A program made the position numbers and the translations under genes. Below, piece after piece: positions 44,739 through 54,443 of a DNA stretch of 64,000 bases. Source of the stretch: Serratia symbiotica. GTDB taxonomy: Bacteria; Pseudomonadota; Gammaproteobacteria; Enterobacterales; Enterobacteriaceae. How positions within the stretch are numbered: position 1 is the first letter of the stretch; each line of letters starts with the position of its first letter. The notes under the pieces are model-generated. The model did no database searches, was not told the origin of the DNA, and worked only from the letters and a program-made list of their open reading frames with translations. Where the stretch lies: positions 2,170,001 to 2,234,000 of the forward strand of contig NZ_CP050855.1 in assembly GCF_000821185.2 (NCBI RefSeq). The letters are read 5' to 3'.

Positions 44739-45992
44739 CTATGCGTAAACCGGCAAGCGGGCGCAGATATCCAACACTTTCTGCTTGGTGCGTTCGATGG
44801 TGGCGTCGTCGTTGATGTTGTCCAGTACATCACAGATCCAACCGGCCAGTTCACGCACTTCAGCCTCTTTGAAGCCACGGCGCGTCACCGCCGGGGTGCC
44901 GATACGCACGCCGGAAGTCACAAACGGGCTTTTCGGATCGTTTGGCACACTGTTTTTGTTGACGGTGATATTTGCGCGCCCCAGAGCGGCGTCAGCTTCT
45001 TTACCGGTCAAATTTTTGTCAACTAAATCCAGCAAGAACAAGTGGTTGTGAGTACCGCCGGAAACCACTTTATAGCCGCGTTGCAGGAACACTTCCACCA
45101 TCGCCTTGGCGTTGTCGGCCACTTGCTGCTGGTAAATTTTGAACGCTGGCTCCATTGCTTCTTTCAGCGCCACCGCTTTGCCGGCGATCACATGCATCAG
45201 CGGGCCGCCCTGGCCGCCAGGGAACACTGCCGAGTTCAATTTCTTATACAATGCTTCATCACCCCCCTTCGCCAGGATCAAGCCACCACGTGGGCCTGCC
45301 AGGGTTTTGTGGGTGGTAGTGGTAACGATGTGTGCATGCGGCACGGGGTTCGGGTAGACGCCTGCGGCGATCAGACCAGCAACATGTGCCATGTCAACGA
45401 ACAGGTAAGCGCCAATGCTGTCAGCGATTTCACGCATTTTTGCCCAATCGGCGATGCCGGAGAAAGCAGAGAAGCCGCCGATGATCATTTTTGGTTTGTG
45501 GGCCTGTGCTTGCTTAGCCAGATCGTCATAATCGATCTGGCCTTTTTCGTCGATGCCGTAAGGCACCACGTTGTACAGTTTGCCGGATAGATTGACCGGG
45601 GAGCCGTGGGTCAGGTGGCCGCCGTGCGCCAGGTTCATACCCAGAATAGTGTCACCTGGCTGCAACAACGCCGTGTAAACAGCGAAGTTAGCCTGGGAGC
45701 CGGAGTGCGGTTGTACGTTGGCGTAATCTGCGCCGAACAGTTCCTTTGCGCGGTCAATAGCCAATTGCTCAACAATATCCACATATGCGCAGCCGCCGTA
45801 GTAACGCTTGCCTGGATAGCCTTCAGCGTATTTATTGGTCAGTTGTGAACCCTGAGCCTGCATGACGCGCGGGCTAGTGTAGTTCTCAGACGCAATCAGC
45901 TCGATGTGTTCTTCCTGACGCACTACTTCTTGCTCCATTGCACGCCACAGTTGTGCATCGTAATCGGCAATGTTCATTTCACGTTTTAACAT
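44739..45992 (-). CDS. glyA: Serine hydroxymethyltransferase GlyA
   Basis: A 417-residue PLP enzyme interconverting serine and glycine with tetrahydrofolate, main source of one-carbon units. PLP Lys in [20 protein letters not shown] motifs [13 protein letters not shown] and [10 protein letters not shown] intact. The ATG at 45992 gives the family start [16 protein letters not shown]; two codons of open frame lie upstream. Divergent from hmp. Confidence 0.97.
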   Translation of the reverse strand: MLKREMNIADYDAQLWRAMEQEVVRQEEHIELIASENYTSPRVMQAQGSQLTNKYAEGYPGKRYYGGCAYVDIVEQLAIDRAKELFGADYANVQPHSGSQANFAVYTALLQPGDTILGMNLAHGGHLTHGSPVNLSGKLYNVVPYGIDEKGQIDYDDLAKQAQAHKPKMIIGGFSAFSGIADWAKMREIADSIGAYLFVDMAHVAGLIAAGVYPNPVPHAHIVTTTTHKTLAGPRGGLILAKGGDEALYKKLNSAVFPGGQGGPLMHVIAGKAVALKEAMEPAFKIYQQQVADNAKAMVEVFLQRGYKVVSGGTHNHLFLLDLVDKNLTGKEADAALGRANITVNKNSVPNDPKSPFVTSGVRIGTPAVTRRGFKEAEVRELAGWICDVLDNINDDATIERTKQKVLDICARLPVYA

Positions 45993-46111
45993 CCACATCT
46001 CCTGACTTAAATCGGCTAACTAAAAAATCACCCAATAACACCCCATTTGGGTACTGAACCACAGTGTAAACTGTTTCCCTCTAGCGAGGATAGGGCTTGA
46101 CAGAGGTTTTT

Positions 46112-46127
46112 ACGCAAACGATTGGCA
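46112..46127 (-). promoter_or_regulatory. Candidate PurR box upstream of glyA
   Basis: ACGCAAACGATTGGCA matches the first nine bases of the PurR consensus ACGCAAACGTTTTCGT exactly and is weaker in the second half. glyA is a known PurR target. It lies about 120 bases before the glyA start. Confidence 0.6.
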
Positions 46128-46286
46128 CAAGATTCCACAAGACTTGGATCCGATAAATCGCCCCTACCAGCAACGAACTTTTTCTCATGTTCAGGATGCG
46201 GTTTTTTCATATTCTGTGCGCCTGATCGTTGGCTGGCAACCACCCTAATAAAAACAGGGTCATTTACCTGCGCAGCCAAATCTAAT

Positions 46287-46310
46287 AATATGCATTTAAA
46301 ATACATTATT
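46287..46310 (+). promoter_or_regulatory. NsrR operator upstream of hmp
   Basis: AATATGCATTTAAAATACATTATT is close to the NsrR consensus AAnATGCATTTnAAATACAT and to the E. coli hmp operator. It lies 27-50 bases before the hmp ATG. NsrR is the nitric-oxide sensing repressor of hmp. The site is intact although the gene behind it is frameshifted. Confidence 0.82.
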
Positions 46311-46336
46311 AAAAATCGTCTTTAAGAAGCGCTTCC

Positions 46337-47541
46337 ATGCTGGACAGCCAAACCATCGCCACCGTCAAATCCACTATTCCTTTGCTGTCTGCCACCGGGC
46401 CAAAGTTGACCGCCCATTTCTATGATCGCATGTTCACGCATCACCCTGAATTGAAAGATATTTTCAATATGAACAACCAACGTAACGGCGATCAGCGACA
46501 AGCACTGTTCGACGCCATCTGCGCCTATGTCAACAATATCGAAAACTTGGCGGCGCTGCTGCCAGCAGTGGAGCGCATCGCACAAAAACATACCAGCTAC
46601 AACATTCAGCCCGATCAGTATGATATTGTCGGCAGCCACCTGCTGGCCACGCTAGACGAGATGTTCAGCCCAAGTCAGGAAGTGCTGGATGCCTGGGGCA
46701 AAGCCTATGGCGTGCTGGCCAAGGTGTTTATCCAGCGTGAAGCGCAAATTTATCAGCAAAGCGAGACCGACAATGGGGGTTGGCGCAATCTGCGCGCCTT
46801 TTGCATCGTCAAAAAACAGCCGCAGAGCGATGTAATTTGCAGCCTGGAGCTAGCACCGGTCGATGGCGGCCAGGTGGTTGATTTCAAACCAGGCCAGTAT
46901 CTGGCAGTCTACATCAAGCACGACAGCCTGGAGTACCAAGAAATCCGCCAGTACTCTCTGACCACCGCGCCAAACGGCAAGTTTTATCGCATCGCGGTCA
47001 AGCGTGAAGATCAGGGCAAGGTATCTAACTATCTGCATCAGCAGGCACAGGAAGGCGATGTGATTTATATTGCCCCGCCGCACGGCGACTTTTTCCTTGA
47101 AGCCGAAGCGGAAACGCCGATCGCGCTGATCTCCGTCGGCGTTGGCCAGACGCCGATGCTCAGCATGTTGCATGCCTTGCACGACAGTCAGCATCAGGCG
47201 GAAATCCACTGGCTGCACGCGGCAGAAAACGGTGCCGTTCACGCCTTTGCCGGCGAAGTGGCAGATATCGCCGGGCGCATGCCGCATCTGAACCGCCACA
47301 TCTGAACCGCCACATCTGGTATCGCCAACCGGGCGCAGACGATGTAGAAGGACGCGACTATCACCGCCAAGGATTGATGGATCTCAATGCCCTGAGTGAC
47401 GCACTGAGCAACCCGCAAATGCACTACTATTTCTGCGGCCCGGTACCGTTCATGCAGCACGTGGCTAAACAGTTGCTGGCGATGGGTGTGGAGGCCGAAC
47501 GTATCCACTATGAATGCTTTGGCCCGCATAAAGTGCTGTAA
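46337..47541 (+). pseudogene. hmp: Flavohemoprotein Hmp, frameshifted by a tandem duplication
   Basis: Nitric oxide dioxygenase with an N-terminal globin domain, a FAD domain ([11 protein letters not shown]) and an NAD domain ([11 protein letters not shown]). The frame is open from 46337 to codon 322, then hits a stop at 47303-47305. At 47288-47315 a 14-bp unit (CTGAACCGCCACAT) occurs twice in tandem. Removing one unit joins the first frame to the second (WYRQPGADDVEGRDYHRQG ... YFCGPVPFMQHVAKQLL ... HYECFGPHKVL, stop at 47541), giving exactly 396 residues, the E. coli length. As written, the protein loses its last 70 or so residues, including the NAD-domain CGPVPFM motif, and should lack reductase function. 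Confidence 0.92.
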
Positions 47542-47548
47542 TCAATCA

Positions 47549-47572
47549 GGGCGCGGTTTGCCAACCGCGCCC
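47549..47572 (+). terminator. Hairpin after hmp
   Basis: Perfect 10-bp stem GGGCGCGGTT / AACCGCGCCC with loop TGCC; the T run is weak. Confidence 0.7.
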
Positions 47573-47910
47573 TGTCATTATTTCTGTTGCAGCCTGCGCA
47601 TCTCCTGCGCCAACGGCTCGGTTATCGGCGCAACCCGGTTGCCCCCATTCCCCCGTAAATAGCCATCAGATCAGTGGCCTGCTGGTCGTTCATTGCCCAG
47701 CCGTAGCCCGCGTCGTCGGCATTCAGCCCTCCACCCATAGCGTGGTTAGCAGGTTGTCCACCATCACCATCGCGGTCGGAATGGGGTTGGCGGTATTTTG
47801 GCCGTACAACGCGCACATCTCTTCTGCGCTCATCTTGACGTGCGAGGTAATACACCAGGAGGCCGAGCACTACCCAAGTTCTAGCTGGTCGCGCTCGGTA
47901 GACAATCGCA
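47573..47910. other. Unassigned region between hmp and glnB
   Basis: On the minus strand a frame from 47837 (MSAEEMCALYGQNTANPIPT, AMVMVDNLLTTLWVEG) ends after about 37 codons and another (MNDQQATDLMAIYGGMGATG) follows. They look protein-like but I cannot name a family. Probably remnants of an inserted or lost gene downstream of glnB. Confidence 0.35.
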
Positions 47911-48267
<357 letters not shown>

Positions 48268-48270
48268 TCA

Positions 48271-49893
48271 TTACCAATTTTTGCGGCCAAAACCCGATGT
48301 GATGGGATAGCGGCGGTCTTTGCCGAAGTTACGGGCAGTGATACGCGGCCCAACAGCGGCCTGACGCCGCTTGTATTCATTGATGTCCACCAGGCGGATT
48401 ACTTGACGTACGATAGCCTCGTCGAACCCTTCGGCCACCAGATCGGCGACCGATTTGTCGCCCTCGACATAGCCCTCAAGGATCGCGTCCAGAATATCGT
48501 AAGGCGGCAGGCTGTCCTGATCGCGTTGATCCGGTGCCAACTCGGCGGAAGGCGGACGCTCAATTACCCGTTGCGGGATCACGTAAGAAACACCGTTGCG
48601 GTATTCTGACAGCTTGAACACCAGCGTTTTCGGCACGTCTTTCAGCACATCAAAGCCACCAGCCATATCGCCATACAGCGTGGCATAGCCCACTGCCATC
48701 TCACTTTTGTTACCGGTGGTCAGCACGATGCTGCGGCGCTTATTGGATAGTGCCATCAGTATCACCCCACGACAGCGCGCCTGGAGGTTTTCTTCGGTGG
48801 TGTCGCGTTCGGTACCAGCAAACATCGGCGATAACTGTCCGATAAAGGCATCGAACATCGGTTCGATGGAGACGATGTCAAATTCCACGCCAAGAATTTC
48901 AGCTTCCTCTTTAGCATCGGCGATGCTGATATCTGCCGTGTAGCGGAACGGCATCATCAGCGCCTGCACGCTATCTTTGCCCAACGCATCGACGGCGATC
49001 GCCAGCGTCAGTGCTGAGTCAATACCGCCGGACAGCCCCAGTACCGCGCCATTGAAGCCGTTTTTGGTCACATAATCGCGTACCGCCAGCACCAGTGCTG
49101 CATACACCTGAGCCAGTTGCGGCAACTGGGTAGCCGGTGCGCTCATCGGCACCACATCCAGCTCGTTGAATTCAAGCTGAACCACCTGCTCGGTAAAAGC
49201 GGCCAAGCGGTGGGTCATGTTGCCAGCGGCGTCAAATACCTTGGAGCAGCCGTCAAAAATCAGTTCATCCTGCCCGCCGATCTGGTTCAGGTAGACCAGT
49301 GGCAGATGAGTGCGCTGGCAGTGACCAACCATCAGCGTATTGCGGATGTAAGGCTTCTCGTAATGGTACGGTGAGGCGTTGATCGATAGGATCAGTTCAG
49401 CACCGGCAGCCTTGGCAGCGTCAATCGGCTCCGGGAACCACAGATCTTCGCAAATCAGCAAGCCCAGACGGTAGCCCTTCAGCTCCACCACGCATGTTTC
49501 GCTACCAGCATGGAAATAGCGCTTCTCGTCGAATACGCCATAGTTCGGCAATTGTTGCTTGAAGTAACGGGTCAGCAAACGTCCTTCGGCAAACAGCGAC
49601 AACGCATTGTATAGCTTGTCGCCTTCACGCCACGGATGGCCGACCAGGATCGCTACATCACTCGCAGCCTGCTGCAAACGCTGCAACTGCGCGGCACAGC
49701 GCTGATAGAAATCGTTGCGATACAGCAGATCTTCCGGTGGATAACCACACAGCGCCAGTTCGGTGAACATGATCAGATCAGCGCCCGCCTCCTGCTGCTC
49801 TTGCGCGATTTGCAACATACGTTCGGTGTTGCCTTCAATATCACCGACCAGCAGGTTAAGCTGGGCCAATGCGATGGAAAGTGATCTGCTCAT
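48271..49893 (-). CDS. nadE: Glutamine-dependent NAD+ synthetase NadE
   Basis: A 540-residue two-domain enzyme. The N-terminal nitrilase domain (ELALCGYPPEDL with the Glu, LLICEDLWFPE with the Cys) releases ammonia from glutamine; the C-terminal ATP-pyrophosphatase domain (LGLSGGIDSALT) amidates deamido-NAD to NAD. This long form differs from the short ammonia-dependent NadE of E. coli. Next to glnB, fitting the link between glutamine supply and nitrogen control. Confidence 0.95.
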   Translation of the reverse strand: MSRSLSIALAQLNLLVGDIEGNTERMLQIAQEQQEAGADLIMFTELALCGYPPEDLLYRNDFYQRCAAQLQRLQQAASDVAILVGHPWREGDKLYNALSLFAEGRLLTRYFKQQLPNYGVFDEKRYFHAGSETCVVELKGYRLGLLICEDLWFPEPIDAAKAAGAELILSINASPYHYEKPYIRNTLMVGHCQRTHLPLVYLNQIGGQDELIFDGCSKVFDAAGNMTHRLAAFTEQVVQLEFNELDVVPMSAPATQLPQLAQVYAALVLAVRDYVTKNGFNGAVLGLSGGIDSALTLAIAVDALGKDSVQALMMPFRYTADISIADAKEEAEILGVEFDIVSIEPMFDAFIGQLSPMFAGTERDTTEENLQARCRGVILMALSNKRRSIVLTTGNKSEMAVGYATLYGDMAGGFDVLKDVPKTLVFKLSEYRNGVSYVIPQRVIERPPSAELAPDQRDQDSLPPYDILDAILEGYVEGDKSVADLVAEGFDEAIVRQVIRLVDINEYKRRQAAVGPRITARNFGKDRRYPITSGFGRKNW

Positions 49894-50024
49894 TGTTTAC
49901 CATCCCGCTTAATATGTTCCATAGGGTTCTTCGGTGGGTGTTGCCACGACAAAGAGGACGGAGTGTAGATCATTCCGTCCGGTTTGTTGAGATGCCTGCA
50001 TGGGCAGGCGCTAGCAAGAAAACA

Positions 50025-51362
50025 TCATTCTTTAAAATCGTTAGCGTCCAGGCCATGGCGCGACAGCAATTTATAGAACTCCGTACGATTACGGCCTGCT
50101 ATGCGCGCGGCTTGGGTCACGTTACCTTTGGTGATTTGTAGCAGCTTGCGCAGATAGTGCAATTCAAACTGATTGCGCGCCTCGACGAAAGTTGGCAGCG
50201 CGGTGTTTTCTCCTTCCAGTGCCTGCTCCACCAGCGCTTCGCCGATCACCGGTGCCGAGGTCAACGCCACACAACGCTCAATGACGTTCACCAATTGGCG
50301 CACATTGCCCGGCCAACTGGCGGTGATCAGCCGTTTCATGGCACCGGAAGAGAAACTACGCACCAACGGTTTGTGGCGCAGGGCGGACATGCGTAGCAAA
50401 TGGTTAGCCAACAGTGGGATATCTTCGGTGCGTTCGTTCAGTACCGGGATCTTTAAGTTGACTACGTTCAGACGGTAGTAAAGGTCTTCACGGAATTCAT
50501 TTTTCGCCATCGCCTTCGGCAGATCGCGATGGGTAGCGGAGATAATACGCACGTCGATGTCCAGATCGCGGTTGCTGCCCAGTGGGCGCACTTTGCGTTC
50601 TTGTAGTACGCGCAGTAACTTGACCTGTAACGATAACGGCATATCACCGATTTCATCAAGGAACAGCGTGCCACCTGCCGCCGCCTGAAATAGTCCTTCT
50701 CGGTTGCTGACCGCACCGGTAAAAGCCCCCTTGACATGACCAAATAATTCCGACTCCAACAGTTGTTCCGGCAAGGCAGCGCAGTTGATAGCGATAAAGG
50801 CTTTCTTGGCGCGAGAGCTAGCACCGTGGATAGCCTGGGCTAGCACTTCTTTGCCGGTGCCACTCTGGCCGTTGATCAATACGCTGACGTCGGACAGCGC
50901 CACCATTTTCGCCTGATCCAGCAGGCGCAACATCAGCGGGCTGCGAGTGACGATGTCTTCACACCAACTGTCATCGCTAGCCGGTGCCGACTGCGACAGC
51001 GCTTCATCGATGGCCTGGTACAACGCATCACGATCCACCGGTTTGGTCAGGAAGCTGAACACCCCCTGTTGGGTGGCAGCCACCGCATCCGGGATCGAAC
51101 CGTGGGCGGTAAGAATGATCACCGGCATGCCCGGCTGATGTTTCTGGATCTCAGCAAACAGCGCCATGCCGTCCATCTCATCCATCCGTAGATCGCTTAT
51201 CACCAAATCAATCTGTTCACGCGATAGCAACCGCAACGCTTCTTGGCCGCTTTCCGCGATGGTGACGTGAAAACCTTCGCTGATCAGGCGCATGCCCAGC
51301 AGTTTGAGCAGGCTGGGATCGTCGTCAACCAATAGCAGATTGGCCGGTTTGCATGCTGTCAT
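50025..51362 (-). CDS. glrR: Sigma-54 dependent response regulator GlrR (QseF)
   Basis: A 445-residue NtrC-family activator. Receiver domain with the phospho-acceptor Asp in LVISDLRMDEMDG (residue about 56), AAA+ domain with Walker A GQSGTGKE and the sigma-54 contact loop GAFTGA, and a C-terminal Fis-type helix-turn-helix (NVTQAARIAGRNRTEFYKLL). In E. coli it activates glmY and rpoE. Start overlaps the qseG stop by four bases. Confidence 0.95.
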   Translation of the reverse strand: MTACKPANLLLVDDDPSLLKLLGMRLISEGFHVTIAESGQEALRLLSREQIDLVISDLRMDEMDGMALFAEIQKHQPGMPVIILTAHGSIPDAVAATQQGVFSFLTKPVDRDALYQAIDEALSQSAPASDDSWCEDIVTRSPLMLRLLDQAKMVALSDVSVLINGQSGTGKEVLAQAIHGASSRAKKAFIAINCAALPEQLLESELFGHVKGAFTGAVSNREGLFQAAAGGTLFLDEIGDMPLSLQVKLLRVLQERKVRPLGSNRDLDIDVRIISATHRDLPKAMAKNEFREDLYYRLNVVNLKIPVLNERTEDIPLLANHLLRMSALRHKPLVRSFSSGAMKRLITASWPGNVRQLVNVIERCVALTSAPVIGEALVEQALEGENTALPTFVEARNQFELHYLRKLLQITKGNVTQAARIAGRNRTEFYKLLSRHGLDANDFKE

Positions 51363-52231
51363 TGCGCGTGAGATCCGTTGTTGGCAGGGGGCGGCACGGC
51401 GGTATCTTCTGTTGCCACTGGCAGGGCGGAGCTATTTTCCGGCGCGCTTTTTGGATCAGCGCCCCTCACGGGAGCGCTGTTGTTAACTGTGGCATCGGCC
51501 TTAAGTTGTACGGTGCTGCTCTCTGGGATTTCTCCCTGTAGCTGTTTGCGCGTCGAAAGCTGGCGTTCGATATCAGTCAGGTCCTCCAGCTTGCGTGACG
51601 TGTCTTGCAGCTCAGCTTGCAGGCGAGCCAATGCCTGATGCAGCGTGTCGATCCGACTGTCGGCGCTTTCTTGCAAACGCTGATAATGCGCCTTTTCGTC
51701 AAGCAGGGTAATTTGCAACACCTGCTGCTGACGCCACAGTTGCAGCAAGGGTTGTAGCGAGTTTGGTAACGCCAACTGGGCGCTGTTCAAGCGATCGATC
51801 ATCTGGCGGCGTTCACCCGTGGTCGGCTCGGCGCTGCCCAACAGAATGCTTTGCTTAAAAATGCCGAACCCGCTGTCGTCCGGCAGGTTTTTCGCCAGCG
51901 CTCGCGCCTGAGTTGGCCCCATGCGATCGGCACAATCTATAGCCCGCAGCCAGTACAGCGAGTTATCCAGCGCCTCTTCTTCGTTCAACTGCCACAGGGT
52001 ATCGCAAGCCGCCAGGCGGTAATCCACCACTTTGGTGCGAGGGATCGCTTCCTGTTGCTGCTGGCTCAGGTCATTGCTGGTAGCGTGTTGCACGCAGCCT
52101 GTCAGCAGCAACGGCATAACAAAAGCGGCGCTTAAAAAAGACATGGGGCGCTTGCCGAGTAGCGCTCTCCGCGTGGCATGCAGCGAAGGTTCGGTCTGTG
52201 GTAGACGAAGGCAATTAGACCCTGTGTACAT
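51359..52231 (-). CDS. qseG: Two-component system lipoprotein QseG (YfhG)
   Basis: A 290-residue outer-membrane lipoprotein that binds and modulates the sensor GlrK. Lipobox LLLTGC is at residues 41-46 when the start is the ATG at 52231, which overlaps the glrK stop (TAATG); an internal ATG at 52144 would give a short signal peptide without positive charge, so the longer start is preferred, though not certain. The core YWLRAIDCADRMGPTQARA and RKLEDLTDIERQLSTRKQ is conserved. Longer than E. coli YfhG (237), mainly in the signal region and the Ala/Pro-rich tail. Confidence 0.88.
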   Translation of the reverse strand: MYTGSNCLRLPQTEPSLHATRRALLGKRPMSFLSAAFVMPLLLTGCVQHATSNDLSQQQQEAIPRTKVVDYRLAACDTLWQLNEEEALDNSLYWLRAIDCADRMGPTQARALAKNLPDDSGFGIFKQSILLGSAEPTTGERRQMIDRLNSAQLALPNSLQPLLQLWRQQQVLQITLLDEKAHYQRLQESADSRIDTLHQALARLQAELQDTSRKLEDLTDIERQLSTRKQLQGEIPESSTVQLKADATVNNSAPVRGADPKSAPENSSALPVATEDTAVPPPANNGSHAQ

Positions 52232-53661
52232 TACTCATTCTCGGCAGTTGTTAATGGCAATTCGATGCGGAAGCAGACGTCTGCATCGGCGACCATGATC
52301 AGTTGCAAGTCACCGTGCATACGGCGAATACAGTCCTTAGCGATGCTCAGCCCCAGCCCACTTCCTTTTACCGCCCCTTTTCGTTGGTGGCTACCCTGAA
52401 AAAAAGGCTCAAAAATCATGGTTCGTTCGGCTTCCGGGATCGGTATGCCGGTATTGGCGATATCAATCTGCACCCGTTGCCCAACCTGACGGCTGCGGAA
52501 CCAAATATTACCGGATCCCTCGCCGTAGTACACCGCATTGGAGTAGAGATTATCCAGCACACGCATTAATAGCCTAGGCTCTGCCCAACAAATCTCCGCT
52601 TCCAATGCGATCTCAGTGCTGATCATTTTTGCCCGTGCTGGCAAGCTGTGCGCGGCGACCACCATTTCAATCATCTCGCGTAACTGAACATTCTCATGTT
52701 CAGACGGGCCATCGGCCAGCTTGCGGTTGTAATCCAACAGTTGCTCAATCAGTTTTTGCAGGTGTCGGCTACTGTGATCAAGAATAGCCACCACGTCTTT
52801 TTGATCACCCGTGAGCGGCCCCGCCACCTCGTCAGCCAGCAATTCGGTGCCTTCACGCATACTCGCCAACGGCGTCTTCAGTTCGTGCGAAATATGACGC
52901 AAAAACTCATGGCGCTGCGACTCCAGCCATGCCAGGCGTTCGCTCAACCAGATAATGCGCTGCGCCAACGAACGCAGCTCGCGCGGCCCTTTGAACACTG
53001 CGCTTCTGCCGGGCGTGCGCCCTTCCCCCAAGCGGTTAATCATCCGTTCCACGGCTTTCACTGGGCCAATAATCATGCGAGTAAATAGCACCACCAGCAG
53101 CACGCTGACCAGGAACAACAGTAGCGCCTGCCAACCGAAAAATTGGCCGCGTTTGGCGATGGCTTGCTGCAACTGCTGACCACGGGAAAACACCACAGCC
53201 CGCGTAGCCTGTACCATCTCAGCGTTAGAATGTGAGAAAGACTCTAGTAGCACCGAAGCCCCGCTATCCGGCCCACTGTTCTGGCATGTGATCGCCGCTA
53301 GCTGGGTCAGCAAATCGCGCAACCTCTGATAATAACGTTCATTTGGCAGAATAGGGGCGTGGGCATTCAACATCTGGGAATATTGCTTGCGCTGATTCTG
53401 GTACAGTCGCGCCAAGGTAGGATCGACCAGCACACAATATTGGCGATAACTGCGCTCCATCTCCAGCGCCACACTGACCATCGCCTCGCTGCGGCGCGCA
53501 TCCGCTAAGGTAGTGTGGTTGATGTCTGCCGCCTGCGCACTGAGCTGATCCAAACTCTGGTATGCCTGATAAGCCAATACCAACAGTGGCAACAGCACCA
53601 GCAAAAATGCCATCAGCACCAATTGGCGCAGCGAGCGAGGAAATAAACGCCATTTTTTCAA
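52231..53661 (-). CDS. glrK: Sensor histidine kinase GlrK (QseE)
   Basis: A 476-residue kinase with two membrane segments (LVLMAFLLVLLPLLVLAYQA near the start and WQALLLFLVSVLLVVLFTRM about 175-195), a HAMP domain, HisKA with phospho-His in FLRHISHELKTPLASMREG and an HATPase_c domain with GSGLGLSIAKDC. It phosphorylates GlrR. First gene of the glrK-qseG-glrR operon, downstream of the probable glmY sRNA gene as in other enterobacteria. Confidence 0.95.
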   Translation of the reverse strand: MKKWRLFPRSLRQLVLMAFLLVLLPLLVLAYQAYQSLDQLSAQAADINHTTLADARRSEAMVSVALEMERSYRQYCVLVDPTLARLYQNQRKQYSQMLNAHAPILPNERYYQRLRDLLTQLAAITCQNSGPDSGASVLLESFSHSNAEMVQATRAVVFSRGQQLQQAIAKRGQFFGWQALLLFLVSVLLVVLFTRMIIGPVKAVERMINRLGEGRTPGRSAVFKGPRELRSLAQRIIWLSERLAWLESQRHEFLRHISHELKTPLASMREGTELLADEVAGPLTGDQKDVVAILDHSSRHLQKLIEQLLDYNRKLADGPSEHENVQLREMIEMVVAAHSLPARAKMISTEIALEAEICWAEPRLLMRVLDNLYSNAVYYGEGSGNIWFRSRQVGQRVQIDIANTGIPIPEAERTMIFEPFFQGSHQRKGAVKGSGLGLSIAKDCIRRMHGDLQLIMVADADVCFRIELPLTTAENE

Positions 53662-53715
53662 CGGGATCTTCTCATCTTCTCAAACCTGTTCCGATGCTAA
53701 CTGACTCGCTGATAA

Positions 53716-53888
53716 GAAAAAAGCCCAACGACGGATAATCACGCATAACCATAAGCGGCCAGCAGCTTGATGCTGTCGCCAAAAAGAGAAGCGCGGCGTT
53801 CGCCGAGCCGTCAGACGGTGTGCGGGCCTTAAGACTGGGACAAGAGCATAAGCATGAATAAATACAAGGTGGGCGCAGAGCTTGGGAA
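53716..53888 (-). ncRNA. glmY: Probable small RNA GlmY
   Basis: The position, between glrK and purL and reading toward glrK, is the conserved location of glmY, the sRNA that protects GlmZ from RapZ. No protein frame is convincing. Visible features on the minus strand: a 5' part TTTATTCATGCTTATGCTC similar to the GlmY/GlmZ start region, successive small stem-loops (CCGTC/GACGG, CGGCGAACGCCG, AGCATCAAGCTGCT) and a six-T run at 53716-53721 following GTTGGGC. The 5' end is uncertain by tens of bases. Not confirmed by a covariance model. Confidence 0.5.
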
Positions 53889-54391
53889 TTGACGCTGGGG
53901 CAAAACTGCCCCAGCGCATGCAAGAACGTGGATGCCCAGTAACCTCGTTTTTGGGTGAAGTAGCCTAAGGCTATCATCACCCCGTTAGAGATAGGCGGTG
54001 CCTCACTCCACGTGTCGCCCAATGCTTGATAAAGTCACTTGCGTGAGCTGTTATCGGTTTGGTTGGACGATAGGCACCCTTTCTTTGGCATCATTCGGAG
54101 GCTTATGAGGCTTTAAATAGGCAACCATCATAAAAAGATGAATGAGCAACAGGAATGATAATGCATGTAGCGTACCAACTTTTAAAAAATCAAATCAAGA
54201 CATTGATTTTAAAACATTTAATTATTTAATGGATTAATCAGGCTGAACCGCATGGCATTGAAAAGAACGGCCAACTTGTCGTCAGATCCAGACGACCTAA
54301 ACTAAACATCACAAAATAATTTAAAATCAAATAGTTAAATGTCTCCTTTTAGAGACGAAAAAAACAGTCTTTGTCGCAGAATGCACACAGT
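53889..54391. other. Intergenic region upstream of glmY and downstream of purL
   Basis: Holds a perfect 10-bp hairpin CGCTGGGGCA-AAAC-TGCCCCAGCG (53893-53916) without T run, which overlaps the expected glmY promoter. A GlrR-like half-conserved site CGTC-N10-GATA lies on the minus strand near 54050-54070. The rest (54100-54390) is AT-rich with no gene seen. Confidence 0.4.
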
Positions 54392-54416
54392 AAAAAGGGC
54401 ACAATCGCTTGCGCCC
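54392..54416 (-). terminator. Terminator of purL
   Basis: Stem GGGCGCAA / TTGTGCCC (one mismatch pair) with a 4-base loop and five T on the minus strand, about 30 bases after the purL stop. Confidence 0.85.
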
Positions 54417-54443
54417 TCTGATACCACTGCGATATCTAGCCGC

